Assembly: GCF_000698555.1 (NCBI RefSeq)
Contig: NZ_JFHE01000013.1
Location: 1 to 64,000 of the forward strand
Direction of reading: 5' to 3'
Origin: Caballeronia grimmiae
GTDB lineage: Bacteria > Pseudomonadota > Gammaproteobacteria > Burkholderiales > Burkholderiaceae
DNA length: 64,000 nucleotides
Positions 7,739 through 16,340 of this stretch are shown in pieces. The stretch's first letter is position 1; the number at the start of each line of letters is the position of its first letter. The notes below the pieces were generated by a model. It made no database searches and was not told the origin of the DNA. It worked only from the letters and a program-made list of their open reading frames with translations. A program made the translations under genes and the position numbers.

Positions 7739-8629
7739 ATGGAAATGATCGGAAAGTTATCGATGTACGTGCTCATCATCGTGCTCGGAGCGTCGATGCT
7801 CGAAGCGCTGATTCTCAGCCGCGTTCACAAGGGCACCGCGCGCGCATTCGACTGGCACGAAGTCTGGATCTCCCTCGCCGATCTCGTCGGCCGCAAGCTG
7901 CTTGCGTTTTTGCCGCTTTCACTCGCGACGCCGGTGTTCGCGTTCGCGTGGGAGCATCGCATTCACACGGTGACGGGCAACACGCCGCTGACCGTGCTGA
8001 TGCTCTTCATCGGCATGGAGTTCTGTTACTACTGGTATCACCGCGCTTCGCACACCATGCGTTTCTTCTGGGCGACGCATGCAGTGCATCACTCGCCCAA
8101 CCAGTTGACGCTCTCTTCCGCGTACCGGCTCGGCTGGACGAACAAGATCACGGGCGCCGCGATGTTCTTCACGCCGCTCGTATGGTTCGGCGTCAAGCCG
8201 GAAGTGGTGCTCGCCGCGTTGTCGATCAACCTGCTGTATCAGTTCTGGCTGCACGCCACGTGGATTCCGAAACTCGGCTGGCTCGAATACGTGCTCAACA
8301 CGCCTTCATCGCATCGCGTGCATCATGCGTCGAATGCGGCTTATCTGGATGCGAATTTCGGCGGCGTATTGATCGTCTTCGATCGACTGTTCGGCACGTA
8401 TGTCGAAGAACGCGCCGATGAACCCTGCCGCTATGGACTGACCACGCCGACTACATCGCGCAATCCAATCGTCGTTGAGACGGAGCACTGGACGAGCCTC
8501 GCAAAAGACGTGGTGAACGCTAAGAGCGTGTCCGATGCAGTCAGCTTCGTGTTGCGCCCGCCGGGCTGGCTGCCCAATGGCGGCGGAGAGACGACTGCGG
8601 AGTTGCAGAAGCGTGCCAAGGCAACCTGA
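7739..8629 (+). CDS. Sterol desaturase/fatty acid hydroxylase superfamily membrane protein
   Basis: A 296-residue protein from the ATG at 7739. Three His boxes of the membrane diiron hydroxylase superfamily are visible: HRASH, HAVHHS and HRVHHASN. They lie among about four hydrophobic segments (for example MLIIVLGASMLEALIL and LTVLMLFIGMEFCYYWY). These enzymes hydroxylate or desaturate lipid chains using a di-iron centre at the cytoplasmic face. The substrate cannot be told. It is monocistronic, with a strong terminator downstream. Confidence 0.88.
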   Translation: MEMIGKLSMYVLIIVLGASMLEALILSRVHKGTARAFDWHEVWISLADLVGRKLLAFLPLSLATPVFAFAWEHRIHTVTGNTPLTVLMLFIGMEFCYYWYHRASHTMRFFWATHAVHHSPNQLTLSSAYRLGWTNKITGAAMFFTPLVWFGVKPEVVLAALSINLLYQFWLHATWIPKLGWLEYVLNTPSSHRVHHASNAAYLDANFGGVLIVFDRLFGTYVEERADEPCRYGLTTPTTSRNPIVVETEHWTSLAKDVVNAKSVSDAVSFVLRPPGWLPNGGGETTAELQKRAKAT

Positions 8630-8647
8630 GTCTGCGACGTTGTGTTC

Positions 8648-8685
8648 GGGCAAAGGCGGAACGAGTGTTTCGCCTTTGCCCTTTT
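8648..8685 (+). terminator. Rho-independent terminator after the hydroxylase gene
   Basis: A 15-bp stem GGGCAAAGGCGGAAC/GTTTCGCCTTTGCCC with one G.T pair and a GAGT loop, followed by TTTT. It starts 18 bases after the hydroxylase stop. Confidence 0.9.
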
Positions 8686-8878
8686 GGCTCTTATTCCACA
8701 ATCGTGGAACGAACATTCATCAAACATCCTAATCATTCTCCGATGACTGGACCTTTCGCTTTGAAAGCCCTATAACCGTATGCATCGGCGACTTTGCTTT
8801 ATCTTCCCGTTAAGGAAACCGAACGATCGATAAGCATAACGCAGCAATTTGTCGGGGTTAATGTTCGGAGGTGTCGTC

Positions 8879-9388
8879 ATGCAAGGCAAGACGTGCCTTT
8901 TAAGTAAGAAACTGGTGAGAGCTTCGACAATCGTGCTCTTTGCGGCAAGCGCCGTATCGGCGCAGACGATCCCGAAGCAAGGCCCTATCGATGTGACTTT
9001 CACGGCTCTCGGACGCGACATCAGCGCGATACCGGCCGGCGGCGAGGACGTCGTCTACTTGTATGAAGCGACGATGGCCTTCACCAATAACGTCAAGACG
9101 CCCTTGATGCAGAACGTGATTGCGCGCTGTGTGGAATCCGGATTCAGCGGCGGCGAGGCGAACGGATTCTGCGTCTTCACCGACAAGGACGGCGACAAGT
9201 TCGTCGAGACGTTCAGTCACAAGGCGGGCACCATTGCAGGAAAAGCGGTCCTTGGCTCAGGGACGGGTAAATACAAAGGCATCGAAGGGCAACTCGACTG
9301 GCAGCAGGTTCAGCCACTGCCCGCCGACAAGGGAACCTTCAACTTCGTCGGAAAGAAGACGGGAAGCTATCGGATAGCGGGTGGTTGA
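8879..9388 (+). CDS. Exported protein of unknown function
   Basis: A 169-residue protein. The ATG at 8879 follows a GGAGGT at 8867-8872, which decides the start over an in-frame TTG at 8849. It has an n-region with KK, a hydrophobic core and a cleavage site after VSA-Q, so it should be periplasmic or secreted. The mature part has the look of an all-beta barrel (VDVTFTALGRDIS, TGKYKGIEGQLDWQ) and contains two Cys (ARCVESG and GFCVFTD). The GTGKYKGIEG stretch recalls allene-oxide-cyclase-like barrel proteins, but I cannot assign a function. Confidence 0.78.
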   Translation: MQGKTCLLSKKLVRASTIVLFAASAVSAQTIPKQGPIDVTFTALGRDISAIPAGGEDVVYLYEATMAFTNNVKTPLMQNVIARCVESGFSGGEANGFCVFTDKDGDKFVETFSHKAGTIAGKAVLGSGTGKYKGIEGQLDWQQVQPLPADKGTFNFVGKKTGSYRIAGG

Positions 9389-9396
9389 GCGAGCCA

Positions 9397-9675
9397 TCAA
9401 GTCGTAGGAAATCGAGGGCCGCGCCGCAAGCGGATCGGACCGCGATCGATCGACTCCGGCGACAACGTCACCGCGCCTTGCGTGATCAGAATGCGTCCCT
9501 CTCGCGCCAGCCGCGCGGCGACTTGCCGTATTACGGGCATCAGCTTGCGCCATTCGCTTTCATCGTCGGGAATGAGTTCGCGCGCGACATCCGAAGGGCA
9601 AATGGATGCAGTTGCCGCGCGCCGGCCGAGCAATTCAAAAACGCAACGCTCGATATCCTGGTCCGATGAAGTCAT
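9397..9675 (-). CDS. DUF3253 family small protein
   Basis: A 92-residue protein. The motifs SICPSDVAREL, WRKLMPVIRQVAARLAREGRI and GPIRLRRGPRF are the DUF3253 signature; the fold resembles a winged helix but no function is established. The gene lies 10 bases downstream of the porin stop on the same strand, so it may be read through from the porin transcript. It is convergent with, and 8 bases from, the exported-protein gene. Confidence 0.8.
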   Translation of the reverse strand: MTSSDQDIERCVFELLGRRAATASICPSDVARELIPDDESEWRKLMPVIRQVAARLAREGRILITQGAVTLSPESIDRGPIRLRRGPRFPTT

Positions 9676-9685
9676 CGCTCGATGC

Positions 9686-10816
9686 TCAGAAGCTATGCCG
9701 AAGGCCGGTCATCACGGACAGTTGGGTCGATCCGTTCGCTGCGCTCAATCCGCTGACGCCCTGTAATTGCGCACCGATCAGGCCGCCTCGATAGAGCGAG
9801 TAATCGGCTTCGACATAGACGTCGGTGCGGCGCGATATGCCGTGATCGGCCACCACCTGGAACTGCGTCGCGTTGCCGTCTCCGCTTGCGTTCTTGCCAT
9901 CCTGAAGCGTGCGCCAGAAGTTGGCTGACACGTGTGTGCGCGTGCCAATCAACTGCGTTACCCCGCCAAAAAACATTTGCCGCGATGAAAATTGCGTGAA
10001 TCCCAGCGCCGTCAACAGCGCGGGCGTATAGGGGCCGTTCGGCGCGTTGCCTACATACCCACCGTCCTCGCGATTCACCGCCCATCCCGCGTTCACCAAT
10101 GTGTTGCCGAACGTATAGGCTCCGCCCGCTGTCCATGACTTCATGTGGGCTGAACTGTTCACGGCGTCGCGCGTGTCGAGATAGCCCGCAGCCAGCCGCA
10201 ACGGCCAGCCCGGCACGTAGGATACCGATGCACCAATCTGGCTCCCCGCGCCATATGCCCCGGCAACGCCGCCGAACGCATACGAGAGTTCCATCGTGAC
10301 GTCTTGCCAGCGCGCCGTGTATTTGGCCATGTTGCTGGTCCAGACGCCCTGCGCCATGCCGACCTCCGGCCGGAAAACATAAACCGTCGGCAGCCAGGCA
10401 TTGGTGACATAGGTGCGCAGGACGGCCGTCGCAAGCGGATTGACTTGCCGCCCGAGCGTCAGCCGTCCGAAAGTCGACGACCGGAGGCCGACGAAAGCCG
10501 TATTAAAAAAAGGATAAGCCGGGTCATTCGTCCCGCTATTCGGGAAAAAACGATTCTCCAATTGAAAAACGACGCTGTTGCCGTCGCCAATGTCCTCGGA
10601 ACCAAGCAGGCCCCAGTGACTTTCGCTCAGGCCGCCGTTCGAAAGTTGCAGGCGGTCATTGCCGGACGTGTCGGCATGAGTCGTGTAGCGCAGCGCCGTG
10701 TCCACGAGTCCATAAAGCGTCACTGACGACTGAGCGCACGCGCTCGCGCCGTAAAGCCCGAGGCCTGCCAGAAGGACGGCCAGTGATCGCGGGTCCCGTT
10801 TCAAACTCAGGTTCAT
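9686..10816 (-). CDS. Gram-negative general porin (Porin_4 / Opc type)
   Basis: A 376-residue protein with a signal peptide ending at SACA-QSSVTLYGLVDTAL, the standard beta-proteobacterial porin start. It has LGSEDIGDGNSVVFQLENRF and LGRQVNPL in the barrel, and the C-terminal aromatic strand TGLRHSF that is recognised by the Bam machinery. It forms trimeric outer-membrane channels for small solutes. Burkholderiales genomes carry many paralogues, and substrate preference cannot be inferred. Confidence 0.93.
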   Translation of the reverse strand: MNLSLKRDPRSLAVLLAGLGLYGASACAQSSVTLYGLVDTALRYTTHADTSGNDRLQLSNGGLSESHWGLLGSEDIGDGNSVVFQLENRFFPNSGTNDPAYPFFNTAFVGLRSSTFGRLTLGRQVNPLATAVLRTYVTNAWLPTVYVFRPEVGMAQGVWTSNMAKYTARWQDVTMELSYAFGGVAGAYGAGSQIGASVSYVPGWPLRLAAGYLDTRDAVNSSAHMKSWTAGGAYTFGNTLVNAGWAVNREDGGYVGNAPNGPYTPALLTALGFTQFSSRQMFFGGVTQLIGTRTHVSANFWRTLQDGKNASGDGNATQFQVVADHGISRRTDVYVEADYSLYRGGLIGAQLQGVSGLSAANGSTQLSVMTGLRHSF

Positions 10817-11161
10817 TATCTGCCTATGTGCATAGCGGATTGAGTTGCAGCCGGTCCAGTGTCAGAGATCCGGCGTCTTGAATACGAAGGCCGCAGACTA
10901 CCAGCAACGCACGAACGCTAGCGACTTCGTGTCGTATCGGTAAGAAACGCCTTGACTTTTGCCTGCTCTCGCTAAGGAAAAAAGGAACTCGTAAATACTC
11001 ATGTAAAAGCTACTCGCTCCGTCGACACGACACTCCCGGCTTGCCGGCCGGGACACATCACGTCCCGTACGTTCGTGAGAATCTTGGTCGTCGCGTTTAG
11101 GGGCCAACCTTATTCCCTAAAGCGGCGCACTTTTTTCTTTCTTTAATCCACGGGATAAAAA
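10817..11161. other. Intergenic regulatory region between porin and FeeM-like gene
   Basis: 345 bases without a gene. It holds the paired CGGGAC/GTCCCG inverted repeats (listed separately), a second inverted repeat TTTAGGG-N12-CCCTAAA at 11096-11121, and a pyrimidine-rich tract just before the FeeM-like start. The short minus-strand frame at 10898-11107 has no recognisable protein features. Confidence 0.6.
11034..11067. promoter_or_regulatory. Overlapping inverted repeats, candidate operator (copy A)
   Basis: TCCCGGC-TTGCCG-GCCGGGA (11034-11053) overlaps CGGGAC-ACATCAC-GTCCCG (11049-11067), both with perfect arms. The element ends about 95 bases before the FeeM-like start codon. The string GGCCGGGACAC and a downstream GTCCCG recur upstream of the diiron oxygenase at 16390-16408 in the same orientation relative to its gene. 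A shared regulator is inferred; its identity is unknown. Confidence 0.6.
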
Positions 11162-11929
11162 ATGGACCGCATCGACTCAGCACTTCTCACGCAACATCTG
11201 GGCTTCACGTCGCTCGAACAAGACTTGGCGCCAAGCACAGTCAAGAAAACGGAAAGATTGCCGTTTACGATAAAGATCGTGAGTGATCAGGCAGAACTCT
11301 CGAAAGCCGTCGAAATGCGCCGGGCCGCCTATGGGCGTCACCTGCCGGAATTCGCAGAAACGATGGACGTCGAGGCGCTCGATGCCGCGCCCGGCACGGT
11401 CGTGCTGCTAGCGCAATCGCGGCTGGACGGAGGTCCGCTCGGTACGATGCGGATTCAGACGAACGTGTTCGGACCGCTGGCGGTTGAGCAATCCGTCCGC
11501 CTGCCCGACTGGCTGAATCAGGCGCGACTTGCCGAGGCGACGCGGCTCGGCGTCGCACGCGGCGCAATCGGCCGGATGGTCAAGGTGGCGCTGTGCAAGG
11601 CGTATTACATGTATTGCGTTGAGAACGATATCGACTGGATGCTGATTACCGCGCGTTCACCGCTCGACCGGGAGTACGAGGCGATGCTGTTCAACGACGT
11701 GTATGGCCAGAACGAATTCCTGCCGATGACGCACGTCGGCGGCATGCCGCATCGGGTGATGGCGAAGCCGGTCGCGCTGGTCCGCCAGCGTTGGGCTGCG
11801 GTCAATCACTCGTTCTACGGCTTCTTCTTCGAAACGAATCATGTCGACATCGATGTCACCGTCGCGTCGAGGCCGGATCAAGCGGATGGCGTGGAATACA
11901 GCGGGCTGCAATCGCTGAGCGAAGCGTAA
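11162..11929 (+). CDS. N-acyl amino acid synthase, FeeM-like (GNAT / AHL-synthase fold)
   Basis: A 255-residue protein. After a variable N-terminus it has the acyltransferase core: IVSDQAELSKAVEMRRAAYG, then LGTMRIQTN, and the signature ARLAEATRLGVARG. That last element corresponds to the E-x-x-R strand shared by LuxI-type acyl-homoserine-lactone synthases and FeeM. FeeM enzymes transfer a long acyl chain from acyl-ACP to an amino acid such as tyrosine, giving membrane-active or signal-like lipids. It is followed 136 bases later by a GGDEF-EAL protein on the same strand. The product is unknown. Confidence 0.75.
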   Translation: MDRIDSALLTQHLGFTSLEQDLAPSTVKKTERLPFTIKIVSDQAELSKAVEMRRAAYGRHLPEFAETMDVEALDAAPGTVVLLAQSRLDGGPLGTMRIQTNVFGPLAVEQSVRLPDWLNQARLAEATRLGVARGAIGRMVKVALCKAYYMYCVENDIDWMLITARSPLDREYEAMLFNDVYGQNEFLPMTHVGGMPHRVMAKPVALVRQRWAAVNHSFYGFFFETNHVDIDVTVASRPDQADGVEYSGLQSLSEA

Positions 11930-12065
11930 CGTAGCAAACGTACGCCCGTGCATAACGAGCGTACCGATGATCGTCGGCGGCGACGCACTCGCGTGGCCGC
12001 TGTCGATTGTCGTAGCATCTCGATCCACGAGATGAAAGCGGTAGTCAAGGAGGAAAGGGCACTAA

Positions 12066-14972
12066 ATGACAAGCGATAAGTGGACGTTTCGGGACCGGCT
12101 GACGAGTTGGGCGTTCCTGCGGTTCTCCGTATACGTAGCGCCGTTCGTGATTGCGCTCGGCACCATCGCGGTCATGTTCTGGGCGCCGCGTCAGTTCGAC
12201 ACGACGGGCACCGTTCCGCTTCGCTTCCACGTGATCGCCGATCCGGCCGCGACGCTGCGGCCCGCCGATGCCATCGCCCGCCTGCGCGATAGCTCGTCCA
12301 TCGCGCCCACTGCGCGTTTCAGCACCCATCTCGCGCAAACGCCGTTCTGGTTTCTGCTCGAAGCGCCCGCAAACAATACCAGCGTACCCGCGTTCATCGA
12401 CCTTCCGTCGCGGCACGCGCAAACGATATCCTGCTGGAGCACGGCCCCTGCCCCTGCCCTTCTCGGCGCCGGCGACCGCTACGGCACGCACGGCGACATC
12501 CGCTTCAACAAGGCGGGCTTTGCGCTGAAACTCAGTGCGCAAACGCGCGACACCCCCATTCTTTGCCGCGGCACATTCTCCGGACCCGCGTACATCACCG
12601 CGACCGCACTGAGCCGCGACAAGCTCGAAGAAACCACACTCGATTTTCAACAGGGCGCATCGCTGATCACGGGCGGCCTGCTCACGCTTGCGATCTTCGT
12701 GTTCGTGACGGCGATCATCAATCACGAATGGACGTACGTCATTTTTGCCGCATGGCTCGTTGGCAATCTGCGCTTGACGGCCAACGCAATGGGTTTCGAT
12801 ACCGAATGGATGGGCCGCCTCATTCCGCCGGGCCATATCGAGTTTCTGCGCGAATTCACGTTCGCGTCGTACTACATCCTGACTGCGACGCTCTTCGTCG
12901 AACTGTTCCGCCGCGAACTGAAAGCAATCGGCCTGCGCTGGACTCTGCACGCAGTCCGATACGGCGGCTGCATTCTGATGGTCGCTGCTTTCATGCTGAG
13001 CTACGCCCACTTCATTCCTGTGCTGTGGGCGAGCGCGAGCTTCTGCATCGTGGTGCTCACGTATTTTCTCGCGCAGCTCGTCTTCAAGGCGAGATCGCGC
13101 ACGGTGTTGTGGTATGTCGCGTCGATGGGCATCGTGCTCTTCGCGACGCTGTCGGAAGTGCTGGAGGCGGCGTTCGGCTTCAAGGGCCTCGCAGGCGCGC
13201 ATAGTCCCGTCTTGACGGCGCTGTCGTCGAGCATGCTGTGCGCGTTCGCAATCGCTGAACGCATGCGCGAAGAGCGCGAACGCCGCCGTCAGATGCAGAT
13301 CGAGCTGCGCAATACCTACGATGTCACGCCCATCGGCCTCTTCACGTTGAACGAGGAGCATTGCTTCGTGCGCGCCAATCCCGCGCTGCACGCGATGCTC
13401 GGCTTGCCGCATGCGCAGGACGGTTCGCATCGCTGGGCCGACTACTTCGCGCAAGGCGCCGAGCGCGCGTTGAACGAACTGCTGGAAGGCGATGAATCGG
13501 CGTCGATTGAAATCGAGGGCGCGCCCGGCACGACAACCGACGGACGCCGCTACTCGCTGCGAGCCATTCGCGCGAAGGGCTTCATCGAAGGCTCGCTGGA
13601 AGACGTCACGGACCGCTCGAAAGCCGTCGAGCGCCTGCACTTCCTCGCCGAACACGACCCGCTCACCGGGCTGTTGAACCGGCGCGGCATCGAACACGCC
13701 ATCGCCCGTCAATGCGAACAGAGCGACGCATGGGCGCTCGCGTATCTCGACCTCGACCGCTTCAAGGTGTTCAACGATCTGTTCGGCCACAGCACGGGCG
13801 ATGAGATCCTTCGGCATGTCGCCGCGCGTCTGGTCGAGCGCCTTGGCTCGCATGTGCCGATCGGGCGCATCGGTGGCGACGAGTTCGTGTGCGTGCTTGC
13901 CGACATGGAGATCGACGACGCGATCGCGCGCTGCAAGGAACTCGTCACCGCGTTGAACGCGGCACCCTTCCTCGTCGATACACGCGCCTTCCAGGTCAGG
14001 GGATCGATCGGCGTCGTCGAATGCTCGCAGGGTGAATACGGCCAGGACGCTCTCGCCTACGCGGACCGCGCATGCCGCGCCGCGAAGCGCGGCGGCAACG
14101 CACGGCTCGTCGCATTGCGCAAGGGTGCGCCCGCCTTCGAGGAACGCGCCGCCGAAATCAGCCTCATCGAAGCGCTCGGAGAAAGCCGCCTGCCAGACGG
14201 ACTCTTCCTCGTCATGCAACCGATCATGTCGATGCAGGCGCCGGGAGAATCGCTCGATTTCGAAATGCTGTTGCGCCTGCGCACCGCGGATGGCGCGGTC
14301 GCGACTGCCGGCAAGCTGATTGCCGCCGCCGAGGACTCGGGCACGATCGTACAGATCGACCGCTGGGTACTCGCGACGACGCTCGCCTGGTTGAGCGAGA
14401 ACCGCGCATCGCTCTCAAGAACGCGCTTCGTGTGCGTGAACCTGAGCGGCGGCTCGCTCAACGACGAGCACTTCCTCGACGAACTCTTCGCGCTGTTCTC
14501 GCGCTACGAGGACATCGTGCATTACCTGTGCATCGAGATCACCGAGAGCGTCGCGCTGCACGACCTCGAGCATACGGAGCGTTTCATCGCACGCGTGCAC
14601 GACATGGGCGCGAAAATCGCCATCGACGATTTCGGCGCGGGTCAGACATCGTTGCGCTATCTGAAGAAGCTGTCGGCCGATGCGCTCAAGATCGATGGCG
14701 AGTTCGTGCGCACGATGTGCAACCATCCCGCCGATATCGCGATCGTCGAAGCGATCATCAATCTCGCGCGCAATCTCGGCATGCGCAGCATCGCCGAATG
14801 GGTCGAGGATTTGCAAACGCTCGATGCGCTGAAGGAACTGGGCGTCGACTATGTACAGGGCTTCGCCATTGCGAAGCCGCAAGAAGCCCGCGACATACTG
14901 GTGGCCTCGTCCGCTGCGAGCTTCGTGACGAACCCTGAAGTCAAACGCTATCTGCAAGCGGAAACGGTATGA
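12066..14972 (+). CDS. Membrane-bound PAS-GGDEF-EAL cyclic-di-GMP turnover protein
   Basis: A 968-residue protein. TM1 is near residue 20-40, followed by a periplasmic domain of about 150 residues. Six or seven TM helices follow (residues about 195-400; 7TMR-DISM-like), then a coiled linker and a PAS-like domain (about 415-515). The GGDEF domain has an intact active-site loop IGRIGGDEFV. The EAL domain keeps CVNLSG, EITES, DDFGAG, KIDGEFV and VQGF, but the signature triplet is EML (FEMLLRL). Both cyclase and phosphodiesterase activity are possible. The adjacent N-acyl amino acid synthase suggests, by inference, that the sensor responds to or controls a lipid signal. Confidence 0.9.
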   Translation: MTSDKWTFRDRLTSWAFLRFSVYVAPFVIALGTIAVMFWAPRQFDTTGTVPLRFHVIADPAATLRPADAIARLRDSSSIAPTARFSTHLAQTPFWFLLEAPANNTSVPAFIDLPSRHAQTISCWSTAPAPALLGAGDRYGTHGDIRFNKAGFALKLSAQTRDTPILCRGTFSGPAYITATALSRDKLEETTLDFQQGASLITGGLLTLAIFVFVTAIINHEWTYVIFAAWLVGNLRLTANAMGFDTEWMGRLIPPGHIEFLREFTFASYYILTATLFVELFRRELKAIGLRWTLHAVRYGGCILMVAAFMLSYAHFIPVLWASASFCIVVLTYFLAQLVFKARSRTVLWYVASMGIVLFATLSEVLEAAFGFKGLAGAHSPVLTALSSSMLCAFAIAERMREERERRRQMQIELRNTYDVTPIGLFTLNEEHCFVRANPALHAMLGLPHAQDGSHRWADYFAQGAERALNELLEGDESASIEIEGAPGTTTDGRRYSLRAIRAKGFIEGSLEDVTDRSKAVERLHFLAEHDPLTGLLNRRGIEHAIARQCEQSDAWALAYLDLDRFKVFNDLFGHSTGDEILRHVAARLVERLGSHVPIGRIGGDEFVCVLADMEIDDAIARCKELVTALNAAPFLVDTRAFQVRGSIGVVECSQGEYGQDALAYADRACRAAKRGGNARLVALRKGAPAFEERAAEISLIEALGESRLPDGLFLVMQPIMSMQAPGESLDFEMLLRLRTADGAVATAGKLIAAAEDSGTIVQIDRWVLATTLAWLSENRASLSRTRFVCVNLSGGSLNDEHFLDELFALFSRYEDIVHYLCIEITESVALHDLEHTERFIARVHDMGAKIAIDDFGAGQTSLRYLKKLSADALKIDGEFVRTMCNHPADIAIVEAIINLARNLGMRSIAEWVEDLQTLDALKELGVDYVQGFAIAKPQEARDILVASSAASFVTNPEVKRYLQAETV

Positions 14973-14997
14973 GCGCGTGATGGCCCCCGCGGTCAAT

Positions 14998-15036
14998 GCA
15001 TGCGCCGCCGGCTTCTGTGTCCGGCGTGGCGCATGC
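14998..15036. terminator. Hairpin after the GGDEF-EAL gene
   Basis: GCATGCGCC-GCCGG and CCGGC-GT-GGCGCATGC form a 14-bp stem with a two-base bulge and a 9-base loop, 26 bases after the stop. There is no T-run, so termination is uncertain. Confidence 0.45.
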
Positions 15037-15062
15037 GTCGTCGAAAGGCTTGCTTCGAAGAA

Positions 15063-15209
15063 TCAAGGAAGCACGTCCCCTGCTTCGAGCTTTCGTATGC
15101 GCCTTTCAACGTCGGCAAGATCCGTCGCTTCGGAGACGTAGGCATCGCACCGCTTGCGCTCGATCGCGTCGAGCCAGGCGTTCAGCAGATAAATCAAGAA
15201 CATGATCAT
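15063..15209 (-). CDS. DUF3563 family small protein
   Basis: A 48-residue protein starting MIMFLIYLLNAWLD, with the DUF3563 core RCDAYVSEATDLADVERRIRKLE. That pattern of a short hydrophobic N-terminus followed by an amphipathic ATDLADLERR helix is widespread in Burkholderiaceae, and its function is unknown. The ATG at 15209 was preferred over an upstream GTG at 15218 because GGTGA lies just before it. It sits downstream of the diiron oxygenase on the same strand. Confidence 0.72.
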   Translation of the reverse strand: MIMFLIYLLNAWLDAIERKRCDAYVSEATDLADVERRIRKLEAGDVLP

Positions 15210-15247
15210 GGTATTCACCGTCTGGTCGTGTGATCCGGCTTGCGCCA

Positions 15248-16222
15248 TCACGATTGCGCGAAGACATCCGTGCCGCAAATGAGCGTCCGGGCGTGCAGCG
15301 GTTCGAGCGCCGCGGCAAGCCGTTGCCCTTGTGCGTCACTTACCATGCCCGTCAGCACCTCGGCGAAGCGCGGCGCCTCGACGCCCGAGATGATGTATTG
15401 CCAGCGATACGCATCCAGCACGCCGGCGCAGACGCGGGCTTCTTCATCGTCGGACAACGCGCGGTCGAGCATCGAGAGGAAGCAATGGGCATCGGCTGCT
15501 GCCTGAGTCTGCAGCAGGCCGTCGATTGCGCAGACCAGATCGATCAGATCGCCGACGGCCTCATCACGCGCGGCTTCGTCGATGCGCGCGTCTTCACGCA
15601 GCCATTCGAGTTCGTCGATGATCGCGTGCTGCGACTCCTCCTGCCAGTGAAACAGAAAGATGTCCTTGAAAAGCGGCGACATGTTGCTGTCGCTTTCCAT
15701 GCTCTGCCGGTAATGCACTTGCGTGACAATTTCGATGCAGCAGGTCAGCGCAAGAATCGACCACGTCGACTTCGTCAGCACGAGCGCGGCGACGTCATCG
15801 GCGCTGGCAGTGAAGCGATAGCCGTGGGGCATGACGGCGGCAGCCAAGGCATCGACACGGCGGAACAGTTCCTGATGTTTCAGCTCTTCATCGGTGAATC
15901 GCACGATCGCCTCGAACGCGGTCTGATTGGCGAGCGCGTGTTCACGGCCGAGTTCGATCATCTTCGCGCCGATGAAACGCTCGATCAGCCCGAACATGTT
16001 CGTGTAGGTGCGGCCCTGAATCTGCGACATCAGGCGGCGCTCGGCGTCATCGAGAAACGGCAGGCGTTCCGTTTCGCTCAGTCCTTCGGGCATGAACTTG
16101 TGCAACGGGTCGAATTGACGGCCGCGTAATACGTCCCGGTCGATGTCCCAGCGAATGCGGCGCGATGCTTCGATGCATTTCATATAGCGTTGCTGGGCGG
16201 CTTGAGGACTAAAGGCTTTCAT
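15248..16222 (-). CDS. AurF-like ferritin-fold diiron oxygenase
   Basis: A 324-residue protein. GGAG stands 7 bases before the ATG at 16222 but only 1 base before the alternative ATG at 16228, so 16222 is the likely start. It is helical, with two carboxylate/His motifs, EELKHQELF and HWQEESQHAIIDE, which read as E-x2-H di-iron ligand pairs of the AurF/p-aminobenzoate N-oxygenase superfamily. Some family members oxidise arylamines to nitro compounds; others have unknown substrates. Upstream lies a hydrolase-LuxR fusion and a cluster of TCCCG/CGGGA repeats. No biosynthetic partner (PKS or NRPS) is adjacent. Confidence 0.75.
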   Translation of the reverse strand: MKAFSPQAAQQRYMKCIEASRRIRWDIDRDVLRGRQFDPLHKFMPEGLSETERLPFLDDAERRLMSQIQGRTYTNMFGLIERFIGAKMIELGREHALANQTAFEAIVRFTDEELKHQELFRRVDALAAAVMPHGYRFTASADDVAALVLTKSTWSILALTCCIEIVTQVHYRQSMESDSNMSPLFKDIFLFHWQEESQHAIIDELEWLREDARIDEAARDEAVGDLIDLVCAIDGLLQTQAAADAHCFLSMLDRALSDDEEARVCAGVLDAYRWQYIISGVEAPRFAEVLTGMVSDAQGQRLAAALEPLHARTLICGTDVFAQS

Positions 16223-16340
16223 GAACATACTCCGTGAACTGTCTGTCGGAAGATAAAGGACGGTTCGGCGGAAGAAGGAAGAAAGCGTTGCGCCACCGTC
16301 TGGAGATCATTCTGGGCAGACGCATGCGCGAAAACATGAG

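Noticed and set aside
10898..11107. 69-codon minus-strand frame upstream of the FeeM-like gene
   Set aside because: It lies in the regulatory region, crosses the inverted repeats and has no ribosome site or family likeness.
12045..14219. 724-codon minus-strand frame opposite the GGDEF-EAL gene
   Set aside because: No recognisable motif and biased composition. The plus strand has intact catalytic domains.
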